Source: Marinibaculum sp040216765
GTDB taxonomy: Bacteria > Pseudomonadota > Alphaproteobacteria > Ferrovibrionales > Ferrovibrionaceae
Direction: 5' to 3'
Assembly (NCBI GenBank): GCA_040216765.1
Contig: JAVJON010000048.1
Span: 1-64,000, forward strand
Length of the DNA stretch: 64,000 nt
The notes under the pieces are model-generated. The model was given only the letters and a program-made list of their open reading frames with translations, did no database searches and was not told where the DNA came from. Within the stretch, counting starts at the first letter, position 1; each line of letters opens with the position of its first letter. This document shows, in pieces, positions 8,739 through 16,210 of the stretch. The position numbers and the translations under genes were made by a program.

Positions 8739-10817
8739 TCACGCCTGTCTGATACCGGTGAGAAAGGTGTTCACCTCGTCCCGCAGCTGGTTGGATTGTC
8801 CAGAGAGGTGTCGCGAGGCGCCGAGCACCTGGCTTGCCGCCGCCCCAGTCTGTCCTGCAGCGCTGCTGACACCCGAGATGCTGCCGGTAACTTCCTCGGT
8901 CCCGGTGGCCGCCTCATGGATGTTGCGGGAGATCTCTGCAGTCGCCGACGCCTGTTCCTCGACAGCCGAGGCAATTGAGGTGCCGATCTCATTCATCCGG
9001 CCGATTGTTTCGCCAATCCTGCCGATCGCCTGGACGGCGCCTTCGGTCGCGACTTGGATGCCGCCGATCTGTTGTTCGATCTCTTCGGTGGCCCGCGCCG
9101 TCTGGTTGGCCAGGCTCTTGACCTCGTTCGCGACGACGGCAAAACCCTTGCCGGCTTCCCCGGCTCTTGCCGCCTCGATCGTGGCATTGAGGGCCAGAAG
9201 GTTGGTCTGGCTTGCAATGTCGGTGATCATCCGCACCACATCGCCGATGCGACCCGCCGCCTCCGAAAGGCTTTTCACAGTGTCGTCGGTACGCTCGGCT
9301 TCGGTCACCGCCCGGTCGGCGATCTGCTGAGACTCGCTAACCTGACGGGCGATCTCCTGGACCGAACTGGTCAGTTCCTCCGTGGCGGCGGACACCGTCT
9401 GGACATTTGCCGAGGCCTGCTCCGCGGCTGCCGCCACGGCCGATGCCTGGCTGTCGGTTTCCTCCGCCGTGGCCGTCATCGCCTGGGCTGTCGCCTGGAG
9501 CTCCGTGGCGGCGGCACCAACAGCGTCGACCATCTCCGTAGAGGCACTTTCGAACCGTTCGATCAAGGTTGCGATACGCTGGTTCCGCCGTTCCCGCGCC
9601 GCGTTGCTCGCCTCGCTTTCTGACTCGAGCCGGTCACGTTCGATCGCATTCTCCTTGAACACCTGCACCGCCCCCGCCATGTCGCCGATCTCGTCGGATC
9701 GTCCCACGCCAGGGATCGCTATGTCATGCTCGCCGGCGGCAAGCGTGCGCATGGCCTTGGTCATCGCATCGAGGGGACGCGCCAGACGACGCGACACAAT
9801 CCAGAATGCGGAAGCGCAGACCGCGAGGACCAGGAGCAGGGCCAGCACAGCGGCAGCCAAGGCGACCAGAGATGTCGCCGTCGCATCTCCCACACTATCG
9901 CCGATTCCCTTCGTTGCCGCGTCCTGCAGCGCAAGGATCCGATTGATTGCCGCCGTCGATTTGAGGATCCACTCCCCTTCGTCGAGCGGATAGGAATTGC
10001 CGCTGATCCCTGCTTCGTAGAGCGGCGCACGGACTGCCTGGAAGTCGTCGATGAAGCCCGACCCGACGGCCGCCGCGGCGACCCGGACTTCCTCGGGCAT
10101 TCCTGCATTGTCGGTCAGGTTCTGAACCATGTCCCAGCTGAGTTCAACGAACCCGCGGTAGGTGGCCAGCGTTTGCAGCCGTGACCCGTCGAGCGGATGC
10201 CCCCCGGCGATGGCGCCGCCGAGCAAGGCCCGTTCACGCCCCGCGTACTCGCTCATCATCCATGCGAAGTGCCGGAGGTTCATGAGATCGCTCACCAGCA
10301 TGTCGGTGCGATTGGCGGACTGCGCCAGTTCAAGTCGAAGATCCTGGCTCGCGATGATCAATGCGGTCATCGTGGGCACCCACGACTGCTGCGCCTGGAC
10401 GGCGCGCTCGCCGCCTGGCACGCTCAAGGCGGCAATCGCGGCGGATCGTGCGACCTCCGAAGCCGCGAAGGCATTCTCGACTGCCCTTACCAGTGCCTTG
10501 GGCGCGTCATCGTCCTGTGCCAATTGGTCCATGGCGCGTGTCAACGCGCCGTTGCCCAACTCGCGGTATTCCCGGATCCGAGCCAGCGTTTGCTGCGAAG
10601 CAGGCCCCGCGTCACTGAGAGCCGCATTGGTCACGCCTCGCTCGAGTGCCCAAGCTCCGGCGCTTTCGAGCAGCGCATCTGTCACGGGATTGACCGACGC
10701 AACCGCATCCGCACCGGCAAAATCATCCCAGCTATCCAGCGCGACGAGGGACGTAGCGGCTACAGCAAAGGCCGCCAGCACGCTGACAACCGCAATCATC
10801 GTGAGCCTTATTGTCAT
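8739..10817 (-). CDS. methyl-accepting chemotaxis protein
   Basis: Transmembrane chemoreceptor of 692 residues: membrane segment 7-27, periplasmic sensor about 28-315, second membrane segment 315-341, HAMP 341-395, and a cytoplasmic signalling domain from about 430. The hairpin tip sequence LNATIEAARAGEAGKGFAVVA is diagnostic. The sensor region carries LERGVTNAAL, which resembles the nitrate-sensing NIT type, but I cannot confirm the ligand. The start MTIRLTM is chosen because AAGGAAGT sits directly upstream; a start at 10862 would place that ribosome site inside the gene. No chemotaxis operon is adjacent, so it is an orphan receptor. Confidence 0.93.
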   Translation of the reverse strand: MTIRLTMIAVVSVLAAFAVAATSLVALDSWDDFAGADAVASVNPVTDALLESAGAWALERGVTNAALSDAGPASQQTLARIREYRELGNGALTRAMDQLAQDDDAPKALVRAVENAFAASEVARSAAIAALSVPGGERAVQAQQSWVPTMTALIIASQDLRLELAQSANRTDMLVSDLMNLRHFAWMMSEYAGRERALLGGAIAGGHPLDGSRLQTLATYRGFVELSWDMVQNLTDNAGMPEEVRVAAAAVGSGFIDDFQAVRAPLYEAGISGNSYPLDEGEWILKSTAAINRILALQDAATKGIGDSVGDATATSLVALAAAVLALLLVLAVCASAFWIVSRRLARPLDAMTKAMRTLAAGEHDIAIPGVGRSDEIGDMAGAVQVFKENAIERDRLESESEASNAARERRNQRIATLIERFESASTEMVDAVGAAATELQATAQAMTATAEETDSQASAVAAAAEQASANVQTVSAATEELTSSVQEIARQVSESQQIADRAVTEAERTDDTVKSLSEAAGRIGDVVRMITDIASQTNLLALNATIEAARAGEAGKGFAVVANEVKSLANQTARATEEIEQQIGGIQVATEGAVQAIGRIGETIGRMNEIGTSIASAVEEQASATAEISRNIHEAATGTEEVTGSISGVSSAAGQTGAAASQVLGASRHLSGQSNQLRDEVNTFLTGIRQA

Positions 10818-11125
10818 CTCCACTTCCTTTCGCATTGATATCTGCCAGCATTCTCCTCGCACGGGGGCGATCCCGCTCTCCCGGGCAAAAATTCAGAAAC
10901 ACCGGCGAATATTTTTACAGGCGCGCAACTGGGCTAATTCATCTGGCTTTCGGCACCTGACGATTTACAAGAGGCAACGCCGAACGATTTTACTTTCCGA
11001 CATCAATCACGGATGTTCGGCAGACCTACCAGGCGTCTCTCTCCAGATTTCGTGATTTTCCGTTGTCGCGGTTCGCGCCAAAACTGGAACCGCACATCTA
11101 TGCACCGCGATCAATCATCACTTTT
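10818..11125. other. AT-richer intergenic region, no gene seen
   Basis: This gap is visibly richer in A and T than the flanking genes and holds no supported frame. It probably contains the promoter of the chemoreceptor gene. Its composition continues into the orphan gene at 11126, which suggests acquired DNA. Confidence 0.45.
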
Positions 11126-11509
11126 TTATTTCCGTGCGGCGCATTTCTTCGACAGTGCGGCACATAGTGCAATGATTTCGTCATTGATGACGATCTGGTA
11201 CTGGAAGGTTATATCGCCTCCCCAGGAAGATTCATGAATGCGATGAATCGAATCTGCGATGCATATCAAGTCGTCGGAGAAGTCTTTCTCCAGCAGATCG
11301 GTTTGCAAGAGTTCTAAACAAACACGTTTTAAATTGTCAATCGCACGCTTTTTCCACTCTTCATGCCATTTCTGGCATAAATCTTCTATGATTTTTTCAT
11401 GAATATCTTCGATTTGTTCGCTTTCTACACTTTCTATAGAATCTTTCCTGCCCGGAAACTGAAGTACATTCACCATCTGTGGGAGTGGAAATCTTATGTT
11501 TTTGCTCAC
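11126..11509 (-). CDS. hypothetical protein, AT-rich orphan
   Basis: About 127 residues, not recognised. It opens with a short VNVLQFPGRK phrase, seen at the start of many small alphaproteobacterial proteins. It continues as a charged, mostly helical segment (IEDIHEKIIEDLCQKWHEEWKKRAIDN) and ends in CAALSKKCAARK. I chose the GTG at 11509 because GGGGA precedes it by six bases; an ATG at 11536 in the same frame is the alternative. Codon use is clearly less GC-rich than in all neighbours, as expected for transferred DNA. It lies 95 bp downstream of a PAS protein on the same strand and could be its partner. Confidence 0.6.
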   Translation of the reverse strand: MSKNIRFPLPQMVNVLQFPGRKDSIESVESEQIEDIHEKIIEDLCQKWHEEWKKRAIDNLKRVCLELLQTDLLEKDFSDDLICIADSIHRIHESSWGGDITFQYQIVINDEIIALCAALSKKCAARK

Positions 11510-11604
11510 GGTAAATCCCCAGTTTTCGATCTGCATGTCCACGGCCCGAAGAATTTTCTTGTCTGCTGTGTGGCTTTTCGATGATCGTAAGTTTCTTGGC
11601 TGTA

Positions 11605-12030
11605 TTACTGGATATTCATTGCACAAAGCAGTTGCACGACAATGCCATCCTCGTCGCCAAGGGGCAGGACAAGCTTCTCGTAGGAGAGGAACAGATGCTG
11701 GCGTGGCCAGCGAACGCTGCCGACCGTCACCACGGGCCTCTGCCGCATCGCGCAAATGGAGTATGCGATCGCCGGTTTCTTCCCGTAGCCGCACTCGGCC
11801 AAGGTTTGCCCTGTGCGCTCGCTGCCAAGCCACCTGTCTACCTCGGTACCCTGCATGCGGACGCGGAACGTCTGGTCCACGACATCCAGAATGTAGAGGC
11901 GCGGAAGGACCGCCCTGATCCGCGACAGCGATATGTCGCGACGCATCGGCATCTCGCGGCTCGCCTTGGCCACCCGCCAGTGCGAGAGCAGGCTTGCCAT
12001 ATCCGGGTCGGATGGCGCGGCGACTTCCAT
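11605..12030 (-). CDS. PAS domain-containing protein (PAS_5-like)
   Basis: About 141 residues that make up one PAS-like fold with no output domain. It reads: ISLSRIRAVLPRLYILDVVD, then FRVRMQGTEVDRWLGSERTGQTLAE, then YEKLVLPLGDEDGIVVQLLCAMN. The same layout (RYRVYGS..I..R.GRDITG..., then DRLILPLDDGTGAIHRLLV) occurs in the protein at 59173-59766, so the two are distant paralogs. Such alphaproteobacterial proteins are thought to sense small ligands or redox state; the role here is unknown. The start at MEVAAPSDPD is a best guess, since the ribosome site is weak. Confidence 0.65.
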   Translation of the reverse strand: MEVAAPSDPDMASLLSHWRVAKASREMPMRRDISLSRIRAVLPRLYILDVVDQTFRVRMQGTEVDRWLGSERTGQTLAECGYGKKPAIAYSICAMRQRPVVTVGSVRWPRQHLFLSYEKLVLPLGDEDGIVVQLLCAMNIQ

Positions 12031-12670
12031 CTCGGTTCGGAAGTCCGCGGCTTCCTTGCCGTGGCGCTCGCCCTGTCCGGTAGATTTCGTCCCAGGGCGC
12101 CAAAGCCGCCGAATCCCGGCCAGCATCATCTGGCGACCGATGGGGCGGCCAGGAAGCCGTCCGTATTCTGGCGCGCCGGACGACGCCCGAGACCGAGATT
12201 CGCTATCGGCAGGTTGGTGCAAGCGCCGCCTATCGGAGATTCGAAGGCCCTGCGGGAGCCGACGAACGGGGCCGCGCCGAACATGCTGGATGGCGCGAGA
12301 AGTGCGCGGCCCAGTCGATCCGCGGAACAAGCCCGCGAGCGGCGACCTGGAGGCATTGCAACAAATGGATCGGTGCCGCTGCATGGCATGTTGGATTCTC
12401 ATTTCCTGTCTCGACCCTCATCGCCTCTGACTGGGACTCAATAGGGCGGCGTCTTCTGGTCGCCCCAACTATGAATCGCGAAAATTAATACGCCGTGAAA
12501 TTCAAAGTAAAACTTCCCGATTATGATGTTTTTATTATTAGCAATAACACTCATACGCTCCTAAATATTATGAGTAATATTCGTCATATCGACCAGGAGT
12601 CACTTCGTTTCCAGGCTGGGGTGTCGTTTGGCCATGCGGTCGGCTACACGGAATAGCCACGTGCCTGTCA
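12031..12670. other. gene-poor stretch between PAS gene and CoA-transferase remnant
   Basis: Frames in 12100-12430 are open on several strands but resemble no family I know and look like GC-driven shadows. From about 12470 to 12600 the DNA becomes strongly AT-rich, with T and A runs. It then changes sharply to GC-rich CoA-transferase remnant sequence at 12671. I see no transposase or inverted-repeat ends that would explain the junction. Confidence 0.45.
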
Positions 12671-12856
12671 AGCGCCTGGTTCGCCGGCCCGGAGATCTGC
12701 TTCGCACCCGTCCTGGACCTGCAGGAGGCCTTCGCCAGTCCGCTGACCGCCCGGCGCGACATGCTGCTGAAGGACGACCGGGGACGCTCCCAAATCGGCA
12801 TGCCGCTGCGCTTCGCCGCAGAACCCGCCGCGCCGGACCTGCCGGAGCCCGGATAG
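12671..12856 (+). pseudogene. truncated CaiB-type CoA-transferase, C-terminal fragment
   Basis: Sixty-one codons and a stop (TAG) that match the CoA-transferase gene at 7346-8524 closely in both DNA and protein. The fragment reads SAWFAGPEICFAPVLDLQEA and continues to PLRFAAEPAAPDLPEPG; the intact gene reads SAWFAGRDICFAPVLDLQEA in the same place. Homology begins abruptly at AGCGCCTGG and covers roughly residues 297-355 of the intact protein. There is no start codon, N-terminal domain or catalytic Asp. It is the remnant of a second copy destroyed by the DNA now lying to its left. Confidence 0.85.
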
Positions 12857-12868
12857 GGGAGGTCGGCC

Positions 12869-13462
12869 CTAGGGCCGCGCCGGGACGAGCCGCCCCAGCA
12901 CCTCGCCCGTGCCATCCGCTGCAATGACCACCAGTTCGCCGGACCTCGGGTAGATGCCTGTCAGGGCGGTGATGACGACCTGATGCGTGACCAGCACCAA
13001 AGGCCCGGTCCCGCCGCTGCGGCCCGCCAGGAATTCTCTCAGCGCCGCGATCTGCGCCGGCCCGCGATCGCGGTCGCGGAAGAAGGAGTTGAGGGCCGGC
13101 AGGACGGTGACCGGCCCGAGGTCCAGCAGGTCCGCGGTCTGCCGGCAGCGGCACCAGATGCTGCTGAATATCTCCGCACGGTCGATCCCCGCCTGGCGGA
13201 AGGCCGCCCCGATGGCCCGGGCCTGCGCCCGCCCGGCCGCGTCCAGGTTCCGTTGCGTGGCACAGTCGCCAGGGTCGAAGGCGGCCGGATCGCCGGTGCC
13301 GGGCGCCAGGGCATGACGCATGACGGCCACGGCACGGCCCTCCGCGATCGCCGACCAGAGCGCGGCCCGGTTGCCCGTGTTCGCCGAAGCAGACCCGGGC
13401 GGCAGGAACAGCACGGCGGCCAGGAGGATGGCGCCGGCGACAGCAATACGTGATCGGTGCAT
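12869..13462 (-). CDS. secreted histidine phosphatase family protein
   Basis: 197 residues with an N-terminal signal peptide (hydrophobic to about residue 27, cut near SASA-NTG), so probably periplasmic. The phosphatase signature is RH at 49-50 (AVAVMRHALAPGTGDP), with the second histidine at 160 (LVLVTH). Short periplasmic members of this branch (SixA/phosphoglycerate-mutase-like) act on unidentified phosphoesters. The start at MHRSRIAVAG has GAGAGGGA upstream. It lies 88 bp downstream of the PLP-enzyme gene on the same strand. Confidence 0.85.
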   Translation of the reverse strand: MHRSRIAVAGAILLAAVLFLPPGSASANTGNRAALWSAIAEGRAVAVMRHALAPGTGDPAAFDPGDCATQRNLDAAGRAQARAIGAAFRQAGIDRAEIFSSIWCRCRQTADLLDLGPVTVLPALNSFFRDRDRGPAQIAALREFLAGRSGGTGPLVLVTHQVVITALTGIYPRSGELVVIAADGTGEVLGRLVPARP

Positions 13463-13550
13463 CGGCTTCCCTCTCGTGCCTGCAGGCAATTCCTGACTGA
13501 AGACCTGTACCGTTTCCCGCCCCTGTAAAGGCGGCAATGGCGCCCGAAAG

Positions 13551-14771
13551 CTAGTGCGCCGCCAGTTCCTGCGGCACAGCCGTCGCGAGCCGCACATAGT
13601 CCGCCATCTCGTTGTAGATCTGGGCTGAGATGCGGACCCATAGGCGGCCGCCATGGGCGACGATCGGCACCTCGATGCGATGGCGTTCGCGCAGGCCGCG
13701 CGCCAGGGCGAGGCCCGCCTGCTGCAGGCCGCCGGAGCGCGCCGCCAGGATGGCCAGCCGGTCCCCGGCGACCGGCAGGCGGATCGCCGCCAGCGCCGCG
13801 GACATCGCGGGGGCAGCGGCCGTCTCGGTGTCCCAGGCGGCGGACAGCTGGCCGGCGGCGCGGCGGGCGAGCGCGGCATTCGCGTCGGCGATCGCGGCCT
13901 CGCCCCAGCAATCGGCGAACGCGAATCCGTCGGCCACGCTGAGCCAGGCGCTGGCATCGAAGGTGCCGAGATAGTCGAAGGAGCGCGGGAAGCCCTGGTC
14001 CAGGGGCATCGCGATCACCGGCGGCTCGATCCGCCCCTGCAGGTCCGGCGCCACCCAGAGCATGCCGGCGCCGCGCGGCGCGAAGCACCATTTGTGCAGG
14101 TTGCCGACATAGGCCGCGACACCCAGCGCCGGGACGTCCAGCGGCACCTGCCCCGGCGCATGGGCGCCGTCGAGCAGCAGCGGCACACCCTGGTCCCGGC
14201 AGAGCCGCGCCAGGTCGGCCACCGGCAGGACCGCCCCGGTGGGCGAGGCGATATGGTCGAAGCAGGCGAAGCGCACCGCCGGATCGGCCAGGGCCGCGGC
14301 CACGCGCTGCAGCACCTGCTGCGGGTCCGCCAGGGGCAGGGGCAGCGGGATCACCTGCAGATGTGCGCCGGCCCGCGCGGTGAAGTAGGCGAGCGCCCGC
14401 AGCACCGAGGGATAGGCAAGGTCGCTGGTCACGACGATATCGCCTTCGGTCAGGCGAAGGGAATCCAGCACCGTGCTGACACCCGCGGTGGCGTTGGCGA
14501 CGAACGCCCAGTCCTGGCCCCTGCCGCCGAAGCGGGCGGCCAGGCCGCGCGCGGCGGCGCGGATCGCCGCCGGGCCGTCATCGCTGAAGAACCGGGTGGG
14601 ATTGCCTTCGATCCGCCGGCGCCAGGCGGCCTGCGCCTCGGCCACGGCCAGCGGCACGGCACCGAAGGCGCCATGGTTCAGATAGGTCAGGCCGCGGTCC
14701 AGCCCGAAGGCTGCCGCCATATGCCGGCCAAATCCCGTTCCGCCCGCCCCGAACCCCGCGCTGCCCGCCAC
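13551..14771 (-). CDS. class V aminotransferase-fold PLP-dependent enzyme
   Basis: 406 residues. The fold is that of cysteine desulfurase/isopenicillin-N epimerase relatives: the N-terminal LTYLNHGAFGAVP, the PLP-Asp region LLLDGAHAPGQ at 198-208 and the Schiff-base lysine at 227 in NLHKWCFAPRGAG. In bacteria the CefD-like branch acts on amino-acid side chains or racemises them; the substrate is not predictable. It ends with a short SAQIYNEMADYVRLA tail typical of this branch. No sulfur-relay genes lie nearby, so cysteine desulfurase in Fe-S assembly is unlikely. Confidence 0.85.
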   Translation of the reverse strand: MAGSAGFGAGGTGFGRHMAAAFGLDRGLTYLNHGAFGAVPLAVAEAQAAWRRRIEGNPTRFFSDDGPAAIRAAARGLAARFGGRGQDWAFVANATAGVSTVLDSLRLTEGDIVVTSDLAYPSVLRALAYFTARAGAHLQVIPLPLPLADPQQVLQRVAAALADPAVRFACFDHIASPTGAVLPVADLARLCRDQGVPLLLDGAHAPGQVPLDVPALGVAAYVGNLHKWCFAPRGAGMLWVAPDLQGRIEPPVIAMPLDQGFPRSFDYLGTFDASAWLSVADGFAFADCWGEAAIADANAALARRAAGQLSAAWDTETAAAPAMSAALAAIRLPVAGDRLAILAARSGGLQQAGLALARGLRERHRIEVPIVAHGGRLWVRISAQIYNEMADYVRLATAVPQELAAH

Positions 14772-14967
14772 TGCGCTGCCTCCATCCGCTCCCGCGCAGG
14801 CACTATAGGCAGCCGGCGGCGCTCTGGCATGGATGGAAAGTTGTCCCCGCCGCTAGTCTGACCGAACGAGTGCAGCCCCCAGCCGTGGCCACTAGGCTTG
14901 CCCGGTTGGACAGCAAGATCGCGCGGCAGTGGCTCCGCGTGGCATCACGATCGGGAGACCCATCGCC

Positions 14968-15849
14968 ATGTCGATACCAAGAACCGCCCTTTCGATGGTC
15001 GCGGCCCTCGCCCTGCTTGGCCTGGCACAGCAGCCGGCCGCAGCGCAGGAGCCGCCGGGCGGCACGCTGAAGAAGATTGCCGATTCCGGCCATTTGCTGA
15101 TCGGCCACCGGGTCAGTGCGCGACCGTTCTCGTTCGTCGGCGAGGACGGCACGATCACCGGCTATGTCATCGACCTCTGCCGGGAGGTCGCGGCCGAAGT
15201 GAAGGCGGAGCTGGGACGGCAGGACCTGCAGACCGTCTTCGTCCCGGTCTCGGCCGGCGACCGATTCGAACAGCTGCTTGACGGCAAGATCGACCTGCTC
15301 TGCGGCCCGACCACGAACAGCCTGGGACGCCAGCAGGTCATGGACTTTTCCAGCCTGACTTTCGTCAGTGGCGGATCGCTGCTGACCCGGCGGGACACCG
15401 GCATCGATACCCTCACGGACGTGGATGGCCGCCGGGTCGGCGTCCTGACGGGCACCACCACCGAGGCAGCATTGAAGAACGCCCTCCAGCGCACCGGGGC
15501 AAGCCCCGTCATGGAGCCGATGTCGAATCATGCCGCCGCCGTGGAAGCCCTGCTGGCAGGCAAGATCGATGCCTATGCCGGGGACCGCGTGATCCTGATC
15601 GGGCTGGCCCGCGATTCCGCCAATCCAGGCGCGCTGAGCCTGGCCCGCGGGCTGTTCAGCCACGAACCCTATGCCCTTGCGATGCGGCAGAACGATTCCC
15701 GCTTCCGCAACGTGGTGAACCGCGCCCTGTCGAAGACCTATGGCAGCAGCAGGATCACCGAGATCTATGGCAAATGGTTCGGCGCCATGGGGGCCCGGCC
15801 CAGCGAGCTGCTGCGCTCGCTCTACGTCCTGCAGACCTTCCCCGACTAG
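14968..15849 (+). CDS. amino-acid-type transporter substrate-binding protein
   Basis: 293 residues with a signal peptide ending near AAAQEPPGG, then a SBP_bac_3 fold: FSFVGEDGTITGYVIDLCREVAAEVKAEL, a conserved DLLCGPTTNS segment, and LEALLAGKIDAYAGDR-like spacing. These periplasmic proteins deliver amino acids or other small solutes to an ABC permease. No permease or ATPase gene is adjacent, so this is an orphan binding protein that could also serve as a sensor. I start at MSIPRTALSM rather than 13 codons earlier because the signal peptide begins there. Confidence 0.85.
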   Translation: MSIPRTALSMVAALALLGLAQQPAAAQEPPGGTLKKIADSGHLLIGHRVSARPFSFVGEDGTITGYVIDLCREVAAEVKAELGRQDLQTVFVPVSAGDRFEQLLDGKIDLLCGPTTNSLGRQQVMDFSSLTFVSGGSLLTRRDTGIDTLTDVDGRRVGVLTGTTTEAALKNALQRTGASPVMEPMSNHAAAVEALLAGKIDAYAGDRVILIGLARDSANPGALSLARGLFSHEPYALAMRQNDSRFRNVVNRALSKTYGSSRITEIYGKWFGAMGARPSELLRSLYVLQTFPD

Positions 15850-15942
15850 CAGGTCGCGGCCGCGGCAGCAGGCCCGGAGACGTCATCCGCGGTGCGTCCC
15901 ACTCCGCCGGCTGTGAGGCGCCTCGGGGCAAGCGGAATGGGT

Positions 15943-15961
15943 CCTCGGGTCAAGCCCGAGG
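15943..15961. repeat. dispersed palindrome, copy A
   Basis: CCTCGGG, loop TCAAG, CCCGAGG, followed by ACGACGGTTGGGG. The stem is a perfect 7 bp. The loop is identical to that of the copy at 231-249. Confidence 0.65.
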
Positions 15962-16020
15962 ACGACGGTTGGGGTGAGCGCCAGGCTGCGCTGGCCACGC
16001 CGGCAGCCCCTGGCTCCGTC

Positions 16021-16044
16021 ATCCTCGGCCCCCGAGCCGAGGAT
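16021..16044. repeat. dispersed palindrome, inverted variant
   Basis: Arms ATCCTCGG and CCGAGGAT separated by 8 bases. The core is the same CCTCGG unit as its two neighbours, in a longer arrangement. Confidence 0.55.
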
Positions 16045-16088
16045 CCACTCCGCCAGCGGCGCGGCGCCTAGGTGCCGGTGGAATCGGT

Positions 16089-16107
16089 CCTCGGGTCGAG
16101 CCCGAGG
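16089..16107. repeat. dispersed palindrome, copy B
   Basis: CCTCGGG, loop TCGAG, CCCGAGG, followed by ACGACGGTCGGGGG. It lies 146 bp from copy A with similar 3' flanking bases, so the flank is part of the repeat unit. Confidence 0.65.
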
Positions 16108-16210
16108 ACGACGGTCGGGGGCGCGTATCGCGCAGGCGGTGCTGCTTCGGGTCAAGGCGGCCGGGGACCGGTCTGTCACCGGTCCCCGGCCGACCTCCCC
16201 CCGCCCCGGG

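Larger units (their letters stand above)
15850..16210. other. intergenic region packed with palindromes
   Basis: No coding frame is supported. The 361 bp between convergent genes hold three palindromes and their shared flanks (GACGACGGTTGGGG and GACGACGGTCGGGG). Confidence 0.55.
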
